Shown: positions 19,519-28,792, counted from the stretch's first letter. The stretch is DNA of 64,000 nucleotides from Nocardiopsis sp. CNR-923 (GCF_001942255.1 NZ_MKKC01000061.1:1-64000), one strand, 5' to 3'. Translations and numbers: made by a program. The notes: generated by a model from the letters alone, not told the origin.

Positions 19519-20697
19519 TCAGTCGCACACCCGCGACGAGACCTCCTCCGTCGCCTCCAGACCCGCGCTCGCGTTCCTCGCGACCTCGTCCGCGGTGAGC
19601 ACGTAACCCGTCTCGTCCTCGTTGGTGGCGGCGGCGAACACCACCCCGTAGACGGTGCCGTCCGGCGCCAGCAGCGGCCCACCGGAGTTGCCCGGACGCA
19701 CCACGGCACGCACCTGGTAGATCTCCCGGCTCACCTGCTGCGAGTGGTAGAAGTCGGGCCCCTGCGCGGTCTGACGGGCCCTCACACGCGCTGGGACGGC
19801 CGTGAAGCCGCTGTTGCGGGGGAACCCGGCCACGACCGCGTCGTCGCCCTGTTCGGCGGCTCCGTTGAACTCCAGCGGCTCCAGTTCCAGACCGGGGACG
19901 TCGAGGACGGCCAGATCCTGCTGTGCGTCGAAGAGCACCAGCGTCGCGTCCAGCTGGTGCCCATCCCGCGTGACCACCCGCAGGTCCTCCGTGACCCCGG
20001 CGACCACGTGGGCGTTGGTCATGATCCGGTCGTCGCCGTACACGAAGCCGGTCCCCTCGACCCGCCGCTGGCAGTCGGGAGCCGTCCCCAGCACCTTGAC
20101 CACGCTGCGGCTGGACGCGATCAGCTCGGGGGTGGTCAGCACGTCGGGGTCGGGCGGCTCCACCTCGGCCAGCTCGCCGGTGCCCAGCCCGCTGAACACC
20201 TGGGGGAAGTCGCTCTGGTCGACGATGCCCCGGAAGGTCGCGAACCCGCCCCTCGCGGCCTCCGGCATCACGGCGTCGACCGACTGGAGGACCCGGGAGT
20301 CGCGCACCTGGTCCGCCACGAACGGCAGCGCGGAGTTGGCGACCGTGCTCCCGATGAACCACGCCACCAGCAGCACCGACAGTCCGCTGACCACGGCTCC
20401 GCCCATCGCGTCCACGACCCGGGCCGAGTCCCACGTGACCCGGTTGCGCACCAGGGTGCCCAGGTAGGACAGCAGGAACTGGCCGAGCGCGGCCGCCAGG
20501 AACACCACCGCGATCGCCACCAGCGCCTGCCGTCCGGGGTCGGCCACCCATTCCTGGATGCGGCTCGGAGTGGTCAGCGCGGCCAGGACTCCGCCGCCGA
20601 TGAACCCCGAGAAACTGAAGACACCGACGATGAACCCCTGCCGGTAGCCCGTCACGGCGAACAGCAGCAGCAGGACGACCAGGACGACGTCGAGCAC
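19519..20697 (-). CDS. marP: MarP-family membrane serine protease
   Basis: A 392-residue protein. Four hydrophobic N-terminal segments (about residues 1-18, 22-42, 57-80 and 97-120; CvpA-like) are followed by a trypsin-like periplasmic domain. Catalytic triad: His230 (TNAHVVAG), an Asp around 261-266 (QDLAVLDV) and Ser338 (RPGNSGGP). C209 and C391 match the disulfide pair of M. tuberculosis MarP. GTG at 20697 follows GGAGGGGAGGGG. It is the homologue of Rv3671c, needed for acid resistance there. Predicted to act at the cell envelope. Confidence 0.92.
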   Translation of the reverse strand: MLDVVLVVLLLLFAVTGYRQGFIVGVFSFSGFIGGGVLAALTTPSRIQEWVADPGRQALVAIAVVFLAAALGQFLLSYLGTLVRNRVTWDSARVVDAMGGAVVSGLSVLLVAWFIGSTVANSALPFVADQVRDSRVLQSVDAVMPEAARGGFATFRGIVDQSDFPQVFSGLGTGELAEVEPPDPDVLTTPELIASSRSVVKVLGTAPDCQRRVEGTGFVYGDDRIMTNAHVVAGVTEDLRVVTRDGHQLDATLVLFDAQQDLAVLDVPGLELEPLEFNGAAEQGDDAVVAGFPRNSGFTAVPARVRARQTAQGPDFYHSQQVSREIYQVRAVVRPGNSGGPLLAPDGTVYGVVFAAATNEDETGYVLTADEVARNASAGLEATEEVSSRVCD

Positions 20698-20722
20698 GGT
20701 CCCCTCCCCTCCAGTGTGAGCG

Positions 20723-21376
20723 CTACCCGACGGGGCGCAGGCCGTACGGGGTCGCTTCGAACATGTCGGTAAGACCCTCGCGGCGCCAATGAAGTTCCCA
20801 ACCGCCCAGGGTGAGCAGACTGTCCACGATCGCTGCGGTGAATCCCCACACGAGCATCCCGTCGACCCTGAAGCCCGGGCCCCATCGCCGGCCCTGGCCG
20901 TAACGCACCTCGACCCGGTTCTCGGGGTCGGCGAGGCGGGCGATCGGCACGCGCGAGACGGCCGCGACCTCGGCGACGTCCACGGGGCGCACCTCGCAGG
21001 GTTCCCGCCACCACGCGAGCACGGGGGCGACGCGGAAGTCGCTGTAGCTCAGGTACAGCTCGGGCAGGCGGCCGACGACGTCGATGCCCTCGGGGTCGGC
21101 GCCCGTCTCCTCCGCTGCCTCGCGCAGCGCGGCGGCCTCGGGTGAGGGGTCCGACGGCTCGATCCGGCCGCCCGGGAAGGCGGGCTGCCCGGCGTGCCTG
21201 CGCAGGCCTTCGTTGCGCTGGATCAGCAGCAGGTCCGGCCCCTCGGCCCCCTCACCGAACAGGATGAGGACCGCGGACTCGCGCCCACCGGATTCCGGTG
21301 GGCGCATGGGCAGCGGCACGGGCATCGTCCTGGCCGAGTCCGCGAGCGCGGTGAGCCAGTTCGGTGTCGAGTTCAT
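20723..21376 (-). CDS. CoA-pyrophosphatase type NUDIX hydrolase
   Basis: A 217-residue NUDIX protein (Rv3672c type). The Nudix box runs from GGRIEPSDPSPEAAALREA to AEETGAD, with the glycine and glutamates in place. The preceding RRHAGQPAFPGGR segment is the CoA-diphosphatase (UPF0035) signature. It starts MNSTPNWLTAL at 21376 and ends 26 bases before marP starts, in the same operon direction. Confidence 0.9.
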   Translation of the reverse strand: MNSTPNWLTALADSARTMPVPLPMRPPESGGRESAVLILFGEGAEGPDLLLIQRNEGLRRHAGQPAFPGGRIEPSDPSPEAAALREAAEETGADPEGIDVVGRLPELYLSYSDFRVAPVLAWWREPCEVRPVDVAEVAAVSRVPIARLADPENRVEVRYGQGRRWGPGFRVDGMLVWGFTAAIVDSLLTLGGWELHWRREGLTDMFEATPYGLRPVG

Positions 21377-21517
21377 GAAGGCAACCTGTTCCAGGGGCCG
21401 GGAGCACCGTCGTGCGGGTGTGGCCGACCGGGCCGACCGGCCCGGGGCGGGAGTGTGTGGTCACTCACCCGATCAGGGTACAAACAGCCGACCGGCGCCC
21501 ACAGGGGTCACAACGCG

Positions 21518-22261
21518 TCAGGAGAACGAACGCATCCGCAGCAGCTTGGTGGCCGTCTCCTCGTCCGTGGGCCCCTCCCCGTAGGAGGGACACCAGTGTG
21601 CCAGCCCGCAGGCGCCGCAGGCGGGCCTGCGCGCGTGGCAGACCCGGCGCCCGTGCCACACCACGCGGTGGGACAGCATGGTCCAGTCCTTGCTCGGGAA
21701 GAGCTCGCCGATCGCGTGCTCGACCTTCACCGGATCCTGCTCGTCGGTCCATCCGAAGCGGCGGACGAGCCTCCCGAAGTGCGTGTCCACGGTGATTCCA
21801 GGCACATCGAAGGCGTTACCGAGCAGTACGTTTGCCGTCTTCCTGCCTACACCAGGTAGTTTGACCAGGTCCGCGAGGTTCCCTGGAACCTCGCCGCCGT
21901 GTCGTTCGCACAGCGCCTGCCCCAGCCCGACGAGGCTGTTGGCCTTGGCCCGGAAGAAGCCGGTCGACCGGATCATCTCCTCCAACTCCTCGCGCTGGGC
22001 CGACGCGTACGCCTCGGCGTCCGGGTAGCGCGCGAAGAGAGCGGGGGTGACCTGGTTGACCCGCTTGTCCGTGCACTGGGCGGACAGGATCGTCGCGACC
22101 AGGAGTTCGAGGGGGGTCGTGAAGTTCAGTTCGCAGTGCGCGTCCGGGTACAGCTCCACGAGCTCGCGGTACATCCTGCGCGCGCGGCGCACCAACGCGA
22201 GCCGACTCTCCCCGGTCGGGGTGCTCGGCACGGCGGTGCTGTCTGGTGTCTGACGGGGCAT
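21518..22261 (-). CDS. nth: Endonuclease III
   Basis: DNA glycosylase/AP lyase of 247 residues. Helix-hairpin-helix [15 protein letters not shown]. Catalytic lysine is in [13 protein letters not shown] and the catalytic aspartate in [10 protein letters not shown]. The C-terminal four-cysteine [4Fe-4S] loop reads [20 protein letters not shown] at 22261 (MPRQTPDS) is preferred; the longer frame to 22387 runs into the crp promoter region. It removes oxidised pyrimidines. Homologue of Rv3674c, divergent from crp as in mycobacteria. Confidence 0.93.
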   Translation of the reverse strand: MPRQTPDSTAVPSTPTGESRLALVRRARRMYRELVELYPDAHCELNFTTPLELLVATILSAQCTDKRVNQVTPALFARYPDAEAYASAQREELEEMIRSTGFFRAKANSLVGLGQALCERHGGEVPGNLADLVKLPGVGRKTANVLLGNAFDVPGITVDTHFGRLVRRFGWTDEQDPVKVEHAIGELFPSKDWTMLSHRVVWHGRRVCHARRPACGACGLAHWCPSYGEGPTDEETATKLLRMRSFS

Positions 22262-22421
22262 CGTCACAGGGTAGGCGCCCGGCGGCCCCGCGATCGGCGC
22301 CCTCGGAAGGGAAGGGACGGTTCTCGTGCGGATCCGCTGACACGATGCCCCAGTGACCGAGATTATGTAACCAATGTCCGATGGCACGGCGCGGACCGCC
22401 CTGACACGAACCGATGCGGAC

Positions 22422-22427
22422 TAAGAT
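22422..22427 (+). promoter_or_regulatory. Candidate -10 (TAAGAT) of the crp promoter
   Basis: TAAGAT follows CTGACA (22401-22406) with a 15-base spacer, about 125 bases before the crp start. A perfect palindrome CACCCGGGTG (22501-22510) lies between it and the gene and could be a regulatory site in the leader. Confidence 0.35.
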
Positions 22428-22553
22428 CTCTTGGGCTGACGTCGGCTGTTGTGGGCACGTGGTCTCCCGGCGGGCAAGCCGAGGTAACGACCTGGTTTCA
22501 CACCCGGGTGCGATATACGTCACACTGTTGGCGGTCAGGTTCTAGGAGGACGT

Positions 22554-23240
22554 GTGGTGGACGAGATCAACGAGGTACTGCGGAAGGCTCCTCTCTTCGA
22601 GGCGCTGGACGAGGAGGACACGGCCGGACTCCGCGCCTCGGTCAACGAGGTACGTCTCGGCCGCGGGCAGACCCTGTTCAGCGAGGGCGACGAGGGCGAC
22701 CGGCTCTACGTGATCCTCAGCGGGAAGGTGAAACTGACCCGCACGGCCGTGGACGGCCGCGAGAACCTGCTCGGCGTGCTCGGCCCGAGCGAGATGTTCG
22801 GCGAACTGTCGCTCTTCGACCCGCGCCCGCGCACCGCGAGCGCCGTCGCCGTCACCGACTCCGTGCTCGCCGGTCTGGGCCACGACGACCTGCGCCCCTT
22901 CCTGTCGAGCCGCCCGCACGTGTCGCTCCAGCTGCTCAAGTCTCTGGCCGCCCGGCTGCGCCGCACCAACGACGTGATGGCCGACCTGGTCTTCACCGAC
23001 GTGCCCGGCCGCGTCGCCAAGGCGCTGCTCGAACTCGCCGACAAGTTCGGCAAGGAGGGCGAGGACGGCCTGCACGTCCACCACGACCTCACCCAGGAGG
23101 AACTCGCCCAGCTCGTCGGCGCCTCCCGCGAGACCGTGAACAAGGCACTGGCCGAGTTCGCCCTGCGCGGCTGGCTGCGGATCGAGGCCAAGGCCGTCGT
23201 CCTGCTGGACGTCGAACGCATGCGCCGCCGCGCCCGCTAG
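22554..23240 (+). CDS. crp: Crp/Fnr family cAMP-receptor regulator
   Basis: A 228-residue regulator, homologue of Rv3676. N-terminal cyclic-nucleotide-binding domain with the phosphate-binding cassette GPSEMFGELSLFDPRPRTASAVA. Dimerisation helix around residues 120-145, and C-terminal winged helix with LTQEELAQLVGASRETVNKALAEF. GTG at 22554 or the next GTG at 22557 is served by AGGAGG. Strongly conserved across actinomycetes, where it links cAMP to development and metabolism. Confidence 0.95.
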   Translation: MVDEINEVLRKAPLFEALDEEDTAGLRASVNEVRLGRGQTLFSEGDEGDRLYVILSGKVKLTRTAVDGRENLLGVLGPSEMFGELSLFDPRPRTASAVAVTDSVLAGLGHDDLRPFLSSRPHVSLQLLKSLAARLRRTNDVMADLVFTDVPGRVAKALLELADKFGKEGEDGLHVHHDLTQEELAQLVGASRETVNKALAEFALRGWLRIEAKAVVLLDVERMRRRAR

Positions 23241-23455
23241 GTCGTTGTGCCGTGGATGCCGCCCGTCGCGAGCGGCGCATCCGGTGCGGCTGCCGCGAGG
23301 CCGAAGAAGGAGTGCCCCCGGTGTGCCCGCTCCGCAAGCTCCGCGGTGTCGCACAGCGGGCGCCGGTGGGGTCCCGACGACCGATGAGAACGCGGCGGGA
23401 GTCGTGCCGGGGCGTCGCGCAGCAGGGTACGTGCCCCCGGCACACGCCCTGGGGT
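23241..23455 (+). repeat. Two-copy stem-loop element, copy A (3' of crp)
   Basis: Starts at the base after the crp TAG. It matches 44203-44375 in two blocks. Block 1, about 65 bases (23241-23312), differs from copy B at only a handful of positions. Block 2 (about 23375-23427, including AGTCGTGCCGGGGC and TCGCGCAGCAGGG) is about 85 percent identical. A 50-60 base middle section is unique to this copy. Block 1 holds a hairpin with outer arms GGATGC/GCATCC (23254-23259 and 23277-23282) and an inner CG-rich stem, kept in both copies. Not a tRNA, and no coding signature: substitutions between the copies fall at all codon positions. Could be a small RNA, a 3'-UTR structure or a miniature repeat. 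Confidence 0.65.
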
Positions 23456-23572
23456 CCCGACGCGGAGCTCTGCGCGTGGCCGCCCACCCGGCGGGGGCGG
23501 CCACGGTCGTGCCAGGAATGGTTCCGCACGGCGGGTGAGCGCGCCGGAGAGGCGCGGGGAAGCTCCGCGACC

Positions 23573-24379
23573 CTACACCTCCAGTTCGGCGGGCAGTTCG
23601 CCCCGCACGGCCAGGTACCGCAGCTGCGCCCGCACCGACGAGCTCGCGGCGCCGCGGATCTGCTCGGAGATGTCCGGGTAGACCAGATCGACGATCTCCG
23701 CCACCCGCGTCGCGCCCGCCCGGACCGCCGTGCGCACCTGTTCCAGGCGGGACTCGCGGTGGTCGATGTAGGAACTGAGCACCGACAGCGGTGAGGACAG
23801 GATCGGGCCGTGGCCCGGGAGCAGGGACCGCACCTGGTGCTCGCGCGCGATCTCCCGCAGCCGGTACAGGGACTCCATGTACGGGCCGAGCCCGTCGTCG
23901 CCGTCGATCACCGGGGTCCCGTGACCCAGGACCGTGTCCCCGGTCAGCAGCGCGTCGTCGGACTCCACCAGCAGGCAGATCGAGTCGTCCGTGTGCCCCG
24001 GCGTCGCGATCACGCGCACCGCCAGCCCGTCCACCGTGAGCACCTCGCCGTCGACCAGCCCGGCGCCGCCGACGCGCATGTCAGGGTCGACCGCGTGCAC
24101 GGGAGCGCCCGTCAGCTCTGAGAAGTAGCGGCTGCCCTCGGTGTGGTCCGGGTGCCGGTGGGTCACGACCGTCATGAGGACCTGCGCGCCCTGTTCCTGG
24201 ACAGTCCGCGCCACCCGCTCCAGGTGTCGTTCGTCGTGCGGGCCGGGGTCGACGACCACCACCCCGCGCGCGCCCGGTTCCCTCAAGATCCAGGTGTTGG
24301 TTCCCTCCAACGTCATCGGGCCGGGGTTGGGGCACAACACACAACTGGCGCGCAGCGTCCCGGAACCGTCGATCCTCAT
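23573..24379 (-). CDS. MBL-fold metallo-hydrolase (Rv3677c type)
   Basis: A 268-residue metallo-beta-lactamase-fold hydrolase. Metal ligands: THRHPDHTEG (HxHxDH), GHTDDSICL, TGDTVLGHG and LLPGHGPILSSP. C-terminal winged-helix-like segment IVDLVYPDISEQIRG. This is the LACTB2-like family. ATG at 24379 has GAGG upstream; an in-frame GTG near 24471 would add about 30 residues of low-complexity sequence. Substrate unknown. Next to nth/crp and RidA as in M. tuberculosis. Confidence 0.88.
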   Translation of the reverse strand: MRIDGSGTLRASCVLCPNPGPMTLEGTNTWILREPGARGVVVVDPGPHDERHLERVARTVQEQGAQVLMTVVTHRHPDHTEGSRYFSELTGAPVHAVDPDMRVGGAGLVDGEVLTVDGLAVRVIATPGHTDDSICLLVESDDALLTGDTVLGHGTPVIDGDDGLGPYMESLYRLREIAREHQVRSLLPGHGPILSSPLSVLSSYIDHRESRLEQVRTAVRAGATRVAEIVDLVYPDISEQIRGAASSSVRAQLRYLAVRGELPAELEV

Positions 24380-24485
24380 CGCACCTCGCTTCGCTCGCAG
24401 GGGCCGGACCGGTCCGCGGGGAACGGCCACGGGGGGCGGCGCGTCCGTCCGCGCCGGTGCGGGCCCCACCGTGACGTGAGGCCCC

Positions 24486-25354
24486 TCAGGGGGTCGCGTC
24501 GGGCTTCGGGAGGGGGTAGTGGGACCCGTCCGGGGTGACGATCCGGGTCTGACCGTCGACATCCCGAACGTCCGGTTCAATGGGGACGATATCCCGTCGC
24601 GCCGTCCGTACGCCTTCGAGGGTGCGGCAGGCGGCGAGCTCCCGGCAGGAGACGACCGTCGGCGGCAGCATCGGCATGCGCCCCGCCTCCCACGCGTCGG
24701 CCACGGCCGACGGGTCCGTCCAGCGGGTGAGGTCGGCCTCCCCGCCGACGTGCCGGGGCTCCTGCCCGGGCGGGAGTTCGGCGGCGAAGAACCAGGTGTC
24801 GAACCGGCGCGGCTGCGCCTTCGGAGTGATCCAGCGCGACCAGGCCCGCAGCCACTCCGTCCGCACGACCAGACCGCGCCGGGAGAGCACCTCGGTGAAG
24901 GAGCGGGAGCGGTCGACCAGTCCCAGCCGGTCGCGCTCCCACTCCTCTGTGCCCGTGTCGAGGCTGATGACCGGTTCACCGGCCACCTCGGGCTCACTGG
25001 CCAGGAGGACGCCGGTCTCCTCGAAGGTCTCCCGAACCGCCGCGCACACCAGGCCCGCGCCATCCGCACGTCGACGCCCAGGATCCGCGCCCACTCGTCC
25101 GGGGACGGACCCGTCCACGGCAGGCCGCCGTCGGCGTCGCGCTCGTCCACCCGGCCGCCCGGGAACACATGGGCGCCCGGCGCGAACCCCATGGACCGGA
25201 CCCGGCGCAGGAGGAGGACCTCCATACCGGAGCCGCCCGCCGTGCCGGACTCCCCGGCGACGTCGCGGGCTCCGGCCGACGCGGGCCGGAGCAGCATCAC
25301 GGTGGCGGCGGGCCTGGGATCGGCGACGCCCTCCGGCGCGGACCGCTCGAACAT
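24486..25354 (-). CDS. NUDIX hydrolase (frame break near 25053)
   Basis: About 289 residues after repair. Start MFERSAPEGVADPRPAATV at 25354 with AGGAGGG upstream. The N-terminal half through GMEVLLLRRVRSMGFAPGA and HVFPGGRVDERDADG is in one frame. The second half from LVCAAVRETFEETGVLLA onward is in another. One missing base in a CCC run near 25053 joins them as MARALVCAAVRETFEETG, completing a split Nudix box (GGRV...RETFEETG) with a long insert as in the NUDT19/RNA-pyrophosphatase-like group. It ends about 100 bases before the MBL gene and is in the same orientation. Confidence 0.82.
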
Positions 25355-25437
25355 CGGCGCGCCCTCCTGTCTCGGTGGTCGTACTGGGTGGTCGTGGGGC
25401 GGTTCGGCGCTTGGTCAGCCGGTGCCGGACGGACCGG

Positions 25438-25902
25438 TCAGCGGACCTCGACGATCATCTCGACCTCGACCGGGGCGTCCAGGGGCAGTGCGGCCACGCC
25501 GACCGCGCTGCGCGCGTGGACCCCGGCGTCGCCGAAGATCTCGCCGATGAGGTCGCTGGCCCCGTTGATCACGCCGGGGTGGCCGGTGAAGTCGGGAGCG
25601 CTCGCCACGAAACCGGTCAGCTTCACGACGCGGACCACCCTGGACAGGTCGCCGATCTCGGCGCGGACGGCGGCGAGACCGTTCAGCGCGCACCGGGCGG
25701 CCAGCTCCCTCGCGGTGTCCGGGGCGACCTCCGCGCCGACCTTGCCCGTGGCGGGCAGAGCGCCGTCGACGAAGGGAACCTGACCGGACACGTACACGTG
25801 GTCTCCGGTGCGCACCGTCGGCGTGTACGAGGCGACCGGGGGCACGACGTCGGGGAGGGAGAGCCCCAGTTCGGCGATGCGCTCCTCGGGTGTGGCTGCC
25901 AT
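25438..25902 (-). CDS. RidA family protein
   Basis: A 154-residue YjgF/YER057c/UK114 protein of the larger actinobacterial subtype (Rv3678c). It starts MAATPEERIAELGLSLPDV at 25902. Family core: VYVSGQVPFVDG, ARCALNGLAAVRAEIGDLSRVV, KLTGFVAS and the C-terminal PVEVEMIVEVR. Canonical RidA has an Arg in the substrate loop; here the aligned segment is GVHARSAVGVAALPL, which keeps R. Acts on reactive enamines/imines in known members. TGATG overlap with the DUF4177 gene. Confidence 0.9.
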   Translation of the reverse strand: MAATPEERIAELGLSLPDVVPPVASYTPTVRTGDHVYVSGQVPFVDGALPATGKVGAEVAPDTARELAARCALNGLAAVRAEIGDLSRVVRVVKLTGFVASAPDFTGHPGVINGASDLIGEIFGDAGVHARSAVGVAALPLDAPVEVEMIVEVR

Positions 25903-26075
25903 CACAGCTCCCGCTTCATGTAGGCGACGTACTGCTGGTTGCGCGGGTCGGTGCCCTCGGGAAGCGGGGCGGGCACGACGGAGACGAGTTCCCACCCGTC
26001 CGAGCCCCAGTTGTCCAGGATCTGTTTGGTGGCGTGCGACAGCAGGGCCACCGTCTGGTACTCCCACTTGGTCAT
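25902..26075 (-). CDS. DUF4177 small protein
   Basis: A 57-residue protein, MTKWEYQTVALLSHATKQIL with WGSDGWELVSVVPAP, the DUF4177 motif, ending YVAYMKREL. ATG at 26075 has GGGGGAG upstream. It shares one base with the RidA start (TGATG), so translation is coupled. Rv3678A-type neighbour. Function unknown. Confidence 0.88.
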   Translation of the reverse strand: MTKWEYQTVALLSHATKQILDNWGSDGWELVSVVPAPLPEGTDPRNQQYVAYMKREL

Positions 26076-26232
26076 GATCAACTCCCCCATCGGGTACCGG
26101 CGGCCCGCCGGGGCGTGGCGTGGCCGCACGTCAACGCCGCCACCTTACTCACCCGCCGGGTCGGCCGCGTCGCCCGCGTGCGCTCCGGCACGGCTCCGCC
26201 GCCGTCCCCGGTCAGGCGGGTCGACACGGACG

Positions 26233-26238
26233 TAGACT
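26233..26238 (+). promoter_or_regulatory. -10 box TAGACT of a leaderless arsA-like operon
   Basis: TAGACT ends exactly 7 bases before the GTG at 26246, with no ribosome binding site between. This spacing is that of leaderless actinomycete promoters. Confidence 0.55.
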
Positions 26239-26245
26239 CCGTGGA

Positions 26246-27286
26246 GTGAGCGAGGCTGAGTTCGGACCGGGGCGCCGTTCGGGATCCCCTGCCGGAGCGC
26301 GACTGCACATCGTCACCGGCAAGGGCGGAACGGGTAAGACCACGGTGGCGACGGCGCTGGCGATGGCACTGGCCTCACGTGGCGGCCGGGTGCTCCTGGT
26401 CGAGGTCGAGGGACGACAGGGCGTTGCCACCCTCCTGGGCGAACCGCCGCTGCCCTACGGGGAACGGGAGCTGATACCGCTGCCCGGCGGCGGACGGGTG
26501 TGCGTCCTGGCGGCCGACGCCGAGTCCGCGCTGCTGGAGTACCTGGAGCTGTTCTACGGCATGCGGCTGGCCGGGCAGGCGCTGAACCGGCTGGGCGCCG
26601 TCGACTTCGCGACCACGATCGCCCCGGGTCTGCGCGACGTCCTGCTGACCGGCAAGGCCACCGAGGCCGTGCGTCGCCGCTCGGGGGCCCGCCGCCGCTC
26701 CGCCGCCCCCGCGCCCTTCCACTACGACGCCGTCGTCGTGGACGCACCGCCCACCGGTCGGATAGGGCGATTCCTCAACGTGAACACCGAGGTCGCCGGG
26801 CTGGCCCGGGTCGGCCCGATCCGCACCCACGCGGACAGGGTCATGGGGGTCATCCGCTCCCCCCAGACACTCGTCCACTTCGTGACGCTGCTGGAGGAGA
26901 TGCCCGCCCAGGAGACGCGGGACGGGATCGCCGAGATCGACGCACTGGGACTCCGGGTCGGCTCCGTGGTCGTGAACATGGTGCGCCCGCCCCTGCTGGA
27001 GGAGCCCGACCTGACCGCCGCCGCCGCCAGCGGGGAGTTCGCCCGGGACGAGCTGGCCGCGGGCCTCAGGGCCGCGGGGCTCGCCGACGCCGCCGACCTC
27101 GCCGCCGCCCTGGCCGCCGAGGTCGGCGCGCACGCGCTGCGCGTGGCCCTGGAGCACCGGACCCGCGAACGCCTCACCGACCTGGGTCGGCCGATGGTCG
27201 ACCTCCCCTGGCTGGAGGGCGGTGTGGGCCGGTCGGCGCTGGAGGGGCTGGCGGACACCCTCGGAGAACAGGGGATGGGCCGGTGA
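26246..27286 (+). CDS. ArsA/GET3-family ATPase, first of pair (Rv3679 type)
   Basis: A 346-residue ATPase starting VSEAEFGPGRRSG at the GTG at 26246. Deviant Walker A HIVTGKGGTGKTTVATAL, switch I region VEVEGRQGVATLLG and switch II VVVDAPPTGRIGRFLN. Lacks the ArsA metal-binding cysteines. In mycobacteria the pair Rv3679/Rv3680 forms a complex. Its stop overlaps the start of the second gene (GTGA). Confidence 0.9.
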   Translation: MSEAEFGPGRRSGSPAGARLHIVTGKGGTGKTTVATALAMALASRGGRVLLVEVEGRQGVATLLGEPPLPYGERELIPLPGGGRVCVLAADAESALLEYLELFYGMRLAGQALNRLGAVDFATTIAPGLRDVLLTGKATEAVRRRSGARRRSAAPAPFHYDAVVVDAPPTGRIGRFLNVNTEVAGLARVGPIRTHADRVMGVIRSPQTLVHFVTLLEEMPAQETRDGIAEIDALGLRVGSVVVNMVRPPLLEEPDLTAAAASGEFARDELAAGLRAAGLADAADLAAALAAEVGAHALRVALEHRTRERLTDLGRPMVDLPWLEGGVGRSALEGLADTLGEQGMGR

Positions 27287-28482
27287 ACGTGACGAGCGGG
27301 GAGGACACCCCGAACGCGCCGCGCCTGGACGTGGACACCCTGCTCGACGACCCGGCGACGCGAATCGTCGTGTGCTGCGGCGCGGGCGGGGTCGGCAAGA
27401 CCACCACCGCCGCCGCGCTGGGGCTGCGCGCGGCAGAACGGGGAAGGCACGCGGTGGTGATCACCGTGGACCCCGCCCGGCGGCTGGCCCAGTCCCTGGG
27501 GGTGGAGTCGCTGGACAACACCCCTCGGCCGGTCGCGCTCCCCGAGGGGACCCGGGGCTCCCTACACGCGATGATGCTCGACATGAAGCGGACCTTCGAC
27601 GAGGTCGTCGAGGAACACGCCGACCCCGAACGCGCGCGTCAGATCCTGGCCAACCCCTTCTACCAGACGCTCTCCACCAGCTTCTCCGGAACCCAGGAGT
27701 ACATGGCGATGGAGAAGCTGGGCCAGCTCCGGCAGTCGGGCGCGTGGGACCTGATCGTGGTCGACACACCGCCCAGCCGGTCGGCCCTGGACTTCCTCGA
27801 CGCCCCCCAACGGCTCGGGAGGTTCCTGGACGGCAGGCTGATCAGGTTCCTCAGCGCCCCGGCGAACACCGGCGCGTTCCGGCTCCTGGGTGCCGGATTC
27901 TCCCTGGTGACCTCGGTCGTGAACAAGATCCTGGGCGCCCAACTCCTCGACGACCTCCGCTCGTTCGTGGTCGCCTTCGACACGGTCTTCGGCGGCTTCC
28001 AGGCCCGTGCGGAGCGCACCTATCGGCTGCTCCAGGATCCTGGAACGGCGTTCGTGGTGGTGGCGGTGCCCGACACCGACGCCCTGCGGGAGGCCTCCTA
28101 CTTCGTCGACCGCCTGACCAGGGACTCCATGCCCCTTGCGGGTCTGGTGGTCAACCGCTCCCACCCTCTCCCCGACGGGGCGGGCCGGCGGCTCACGGCT
28201 GCGCAGGCGGCCGAGGCGGAGGCGGTGCTGCGCGGCGCGGGAACCCATCCGCTGGCGTCGGCGGCGCTGCGGCTGCACGCGGAGCGGGTGCGCATCCGCG
28301 AACACGAGGCGCGCCTGAGGGACCGGATGCTGTCCGAGCATCGGGGGATCCGTGTGGCCGAGGTGGCCGCCCTCCCGGAGGACGTGCACGACCTCGCGTC
28401 GCTGCGTACCATCGGGGCGGCGCTGGCCGACGGGCCGTCAGGGGCGGCGGGGGACTCGTGGGACTCCAGCACGCGGCACTGA
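27283..28482 (+). CDS. ArsA/GET3-family ATPase, second of pair (Rv3680 type)
   Basis: A 399-residue ATPase. Walker A VVCCGAGGVGKTTTAAAL, the switch region ITVDPARRLAQSLGVESLDN and VVDTPPSRSALDFLDAP. C-terminal part rich in basic amphipathic helices (RLHAERVRIREHEARLRDR). Translated in tandem with the first ATPase. Predicted to act as a heterodimer at the membrane or in anion handling; the substrate is unknown. Confidence 0.9.
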   Translation: MNVTSGEDTPNAPRLDVDTLLDDPATRIVVCCGAGGVGKTTTAAALGLRAAERGRHAVVITVDPARRLAQSLGVESLDNTPRPVALPEGTRGSLHAMMLDMKRTFDEVVEEHADPERARQILANPFYQTLSTSFSGTQEYMAMEKLGQLRQSGAWDLIVVDTPPSRSALDFLDAPQRLGRFLDGRLIRFLSAPANTGAFRLLGAGFSLVTSVVNKILGAQLLDDLRSFVVAFDTVFGGFQARAERTYRLLQDPGTAFVVVAVPDTDALREASYFVDRLTRDSMPLAGLVVNRSHPLPDGAGRRLTAAQAAEAEAVLRGAGTHPLASAALRLHAERVRIREHEARLRDRMLSEHRGIRVAEVAALPEDVHDLASLRTIGAALADGPSGAAGDSWDSSTRH

Positions 28483-28792
28483 AGCGCGACGCCCGCGCGC
28501 CCGGACCGGCCCGTTATCGGATCGTATGATTCCGGACACCCGGGGACGCGAACCCCATCCTCCCGCGCAGCGTCCCACCACGTAGGGCCCTCCCCGAACC
28601 CTCGGGGCGAGGCCGCAGGGGTCGGACGCCGAGGACCCGGGAGGGCCGAACCGTCCCCCGTGCGGGGGCGTTAGGCGTGACAGGATGTTCAGAGGCTTCG
28701 CCCGGACCCCCGACGGGCGATTCGACACGGTCACGCACCCTCCGTTCCACATCACACCTGTTCGAGCGTTCGTGGTCACTTAGTCTGATGGG
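28483..28792 (+). other. Intergenic region between the ATPase pair and ponA2; no wblA here
   Basis: In M. tuberculosis a whiB4 (wblA-type) gene sits on the opposite strand at this place. Here no WhiB-like frame is found. The region holds GC-rich inverted repeats (arms around GGGCCCTCCC/GGGAGGGCC and CCCCCG/CGGGGG at 28655-28668) that could end the ATPase operon, then the ponA2 promoter. Confidence 0.55.
28781..28786 (+). promoter_or_regulatory. -10 box TAGTCT of leaderless ponA2
   Basis: TAGTCT ends 6 bases before the GTG at 28793 and no ribosome binding site intervenes. Confidence 0.5.

Noticed and set aside
23241-23540. A protein gene after crp (frame VDAARRERRIRCGC...)
   Set aside because: The two copies differ at all three codon positions in this frame, no ribosome binding site is present, and the downstream part is low-complexity Arg/Pro. 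Conservation is better explained by RNA structure.
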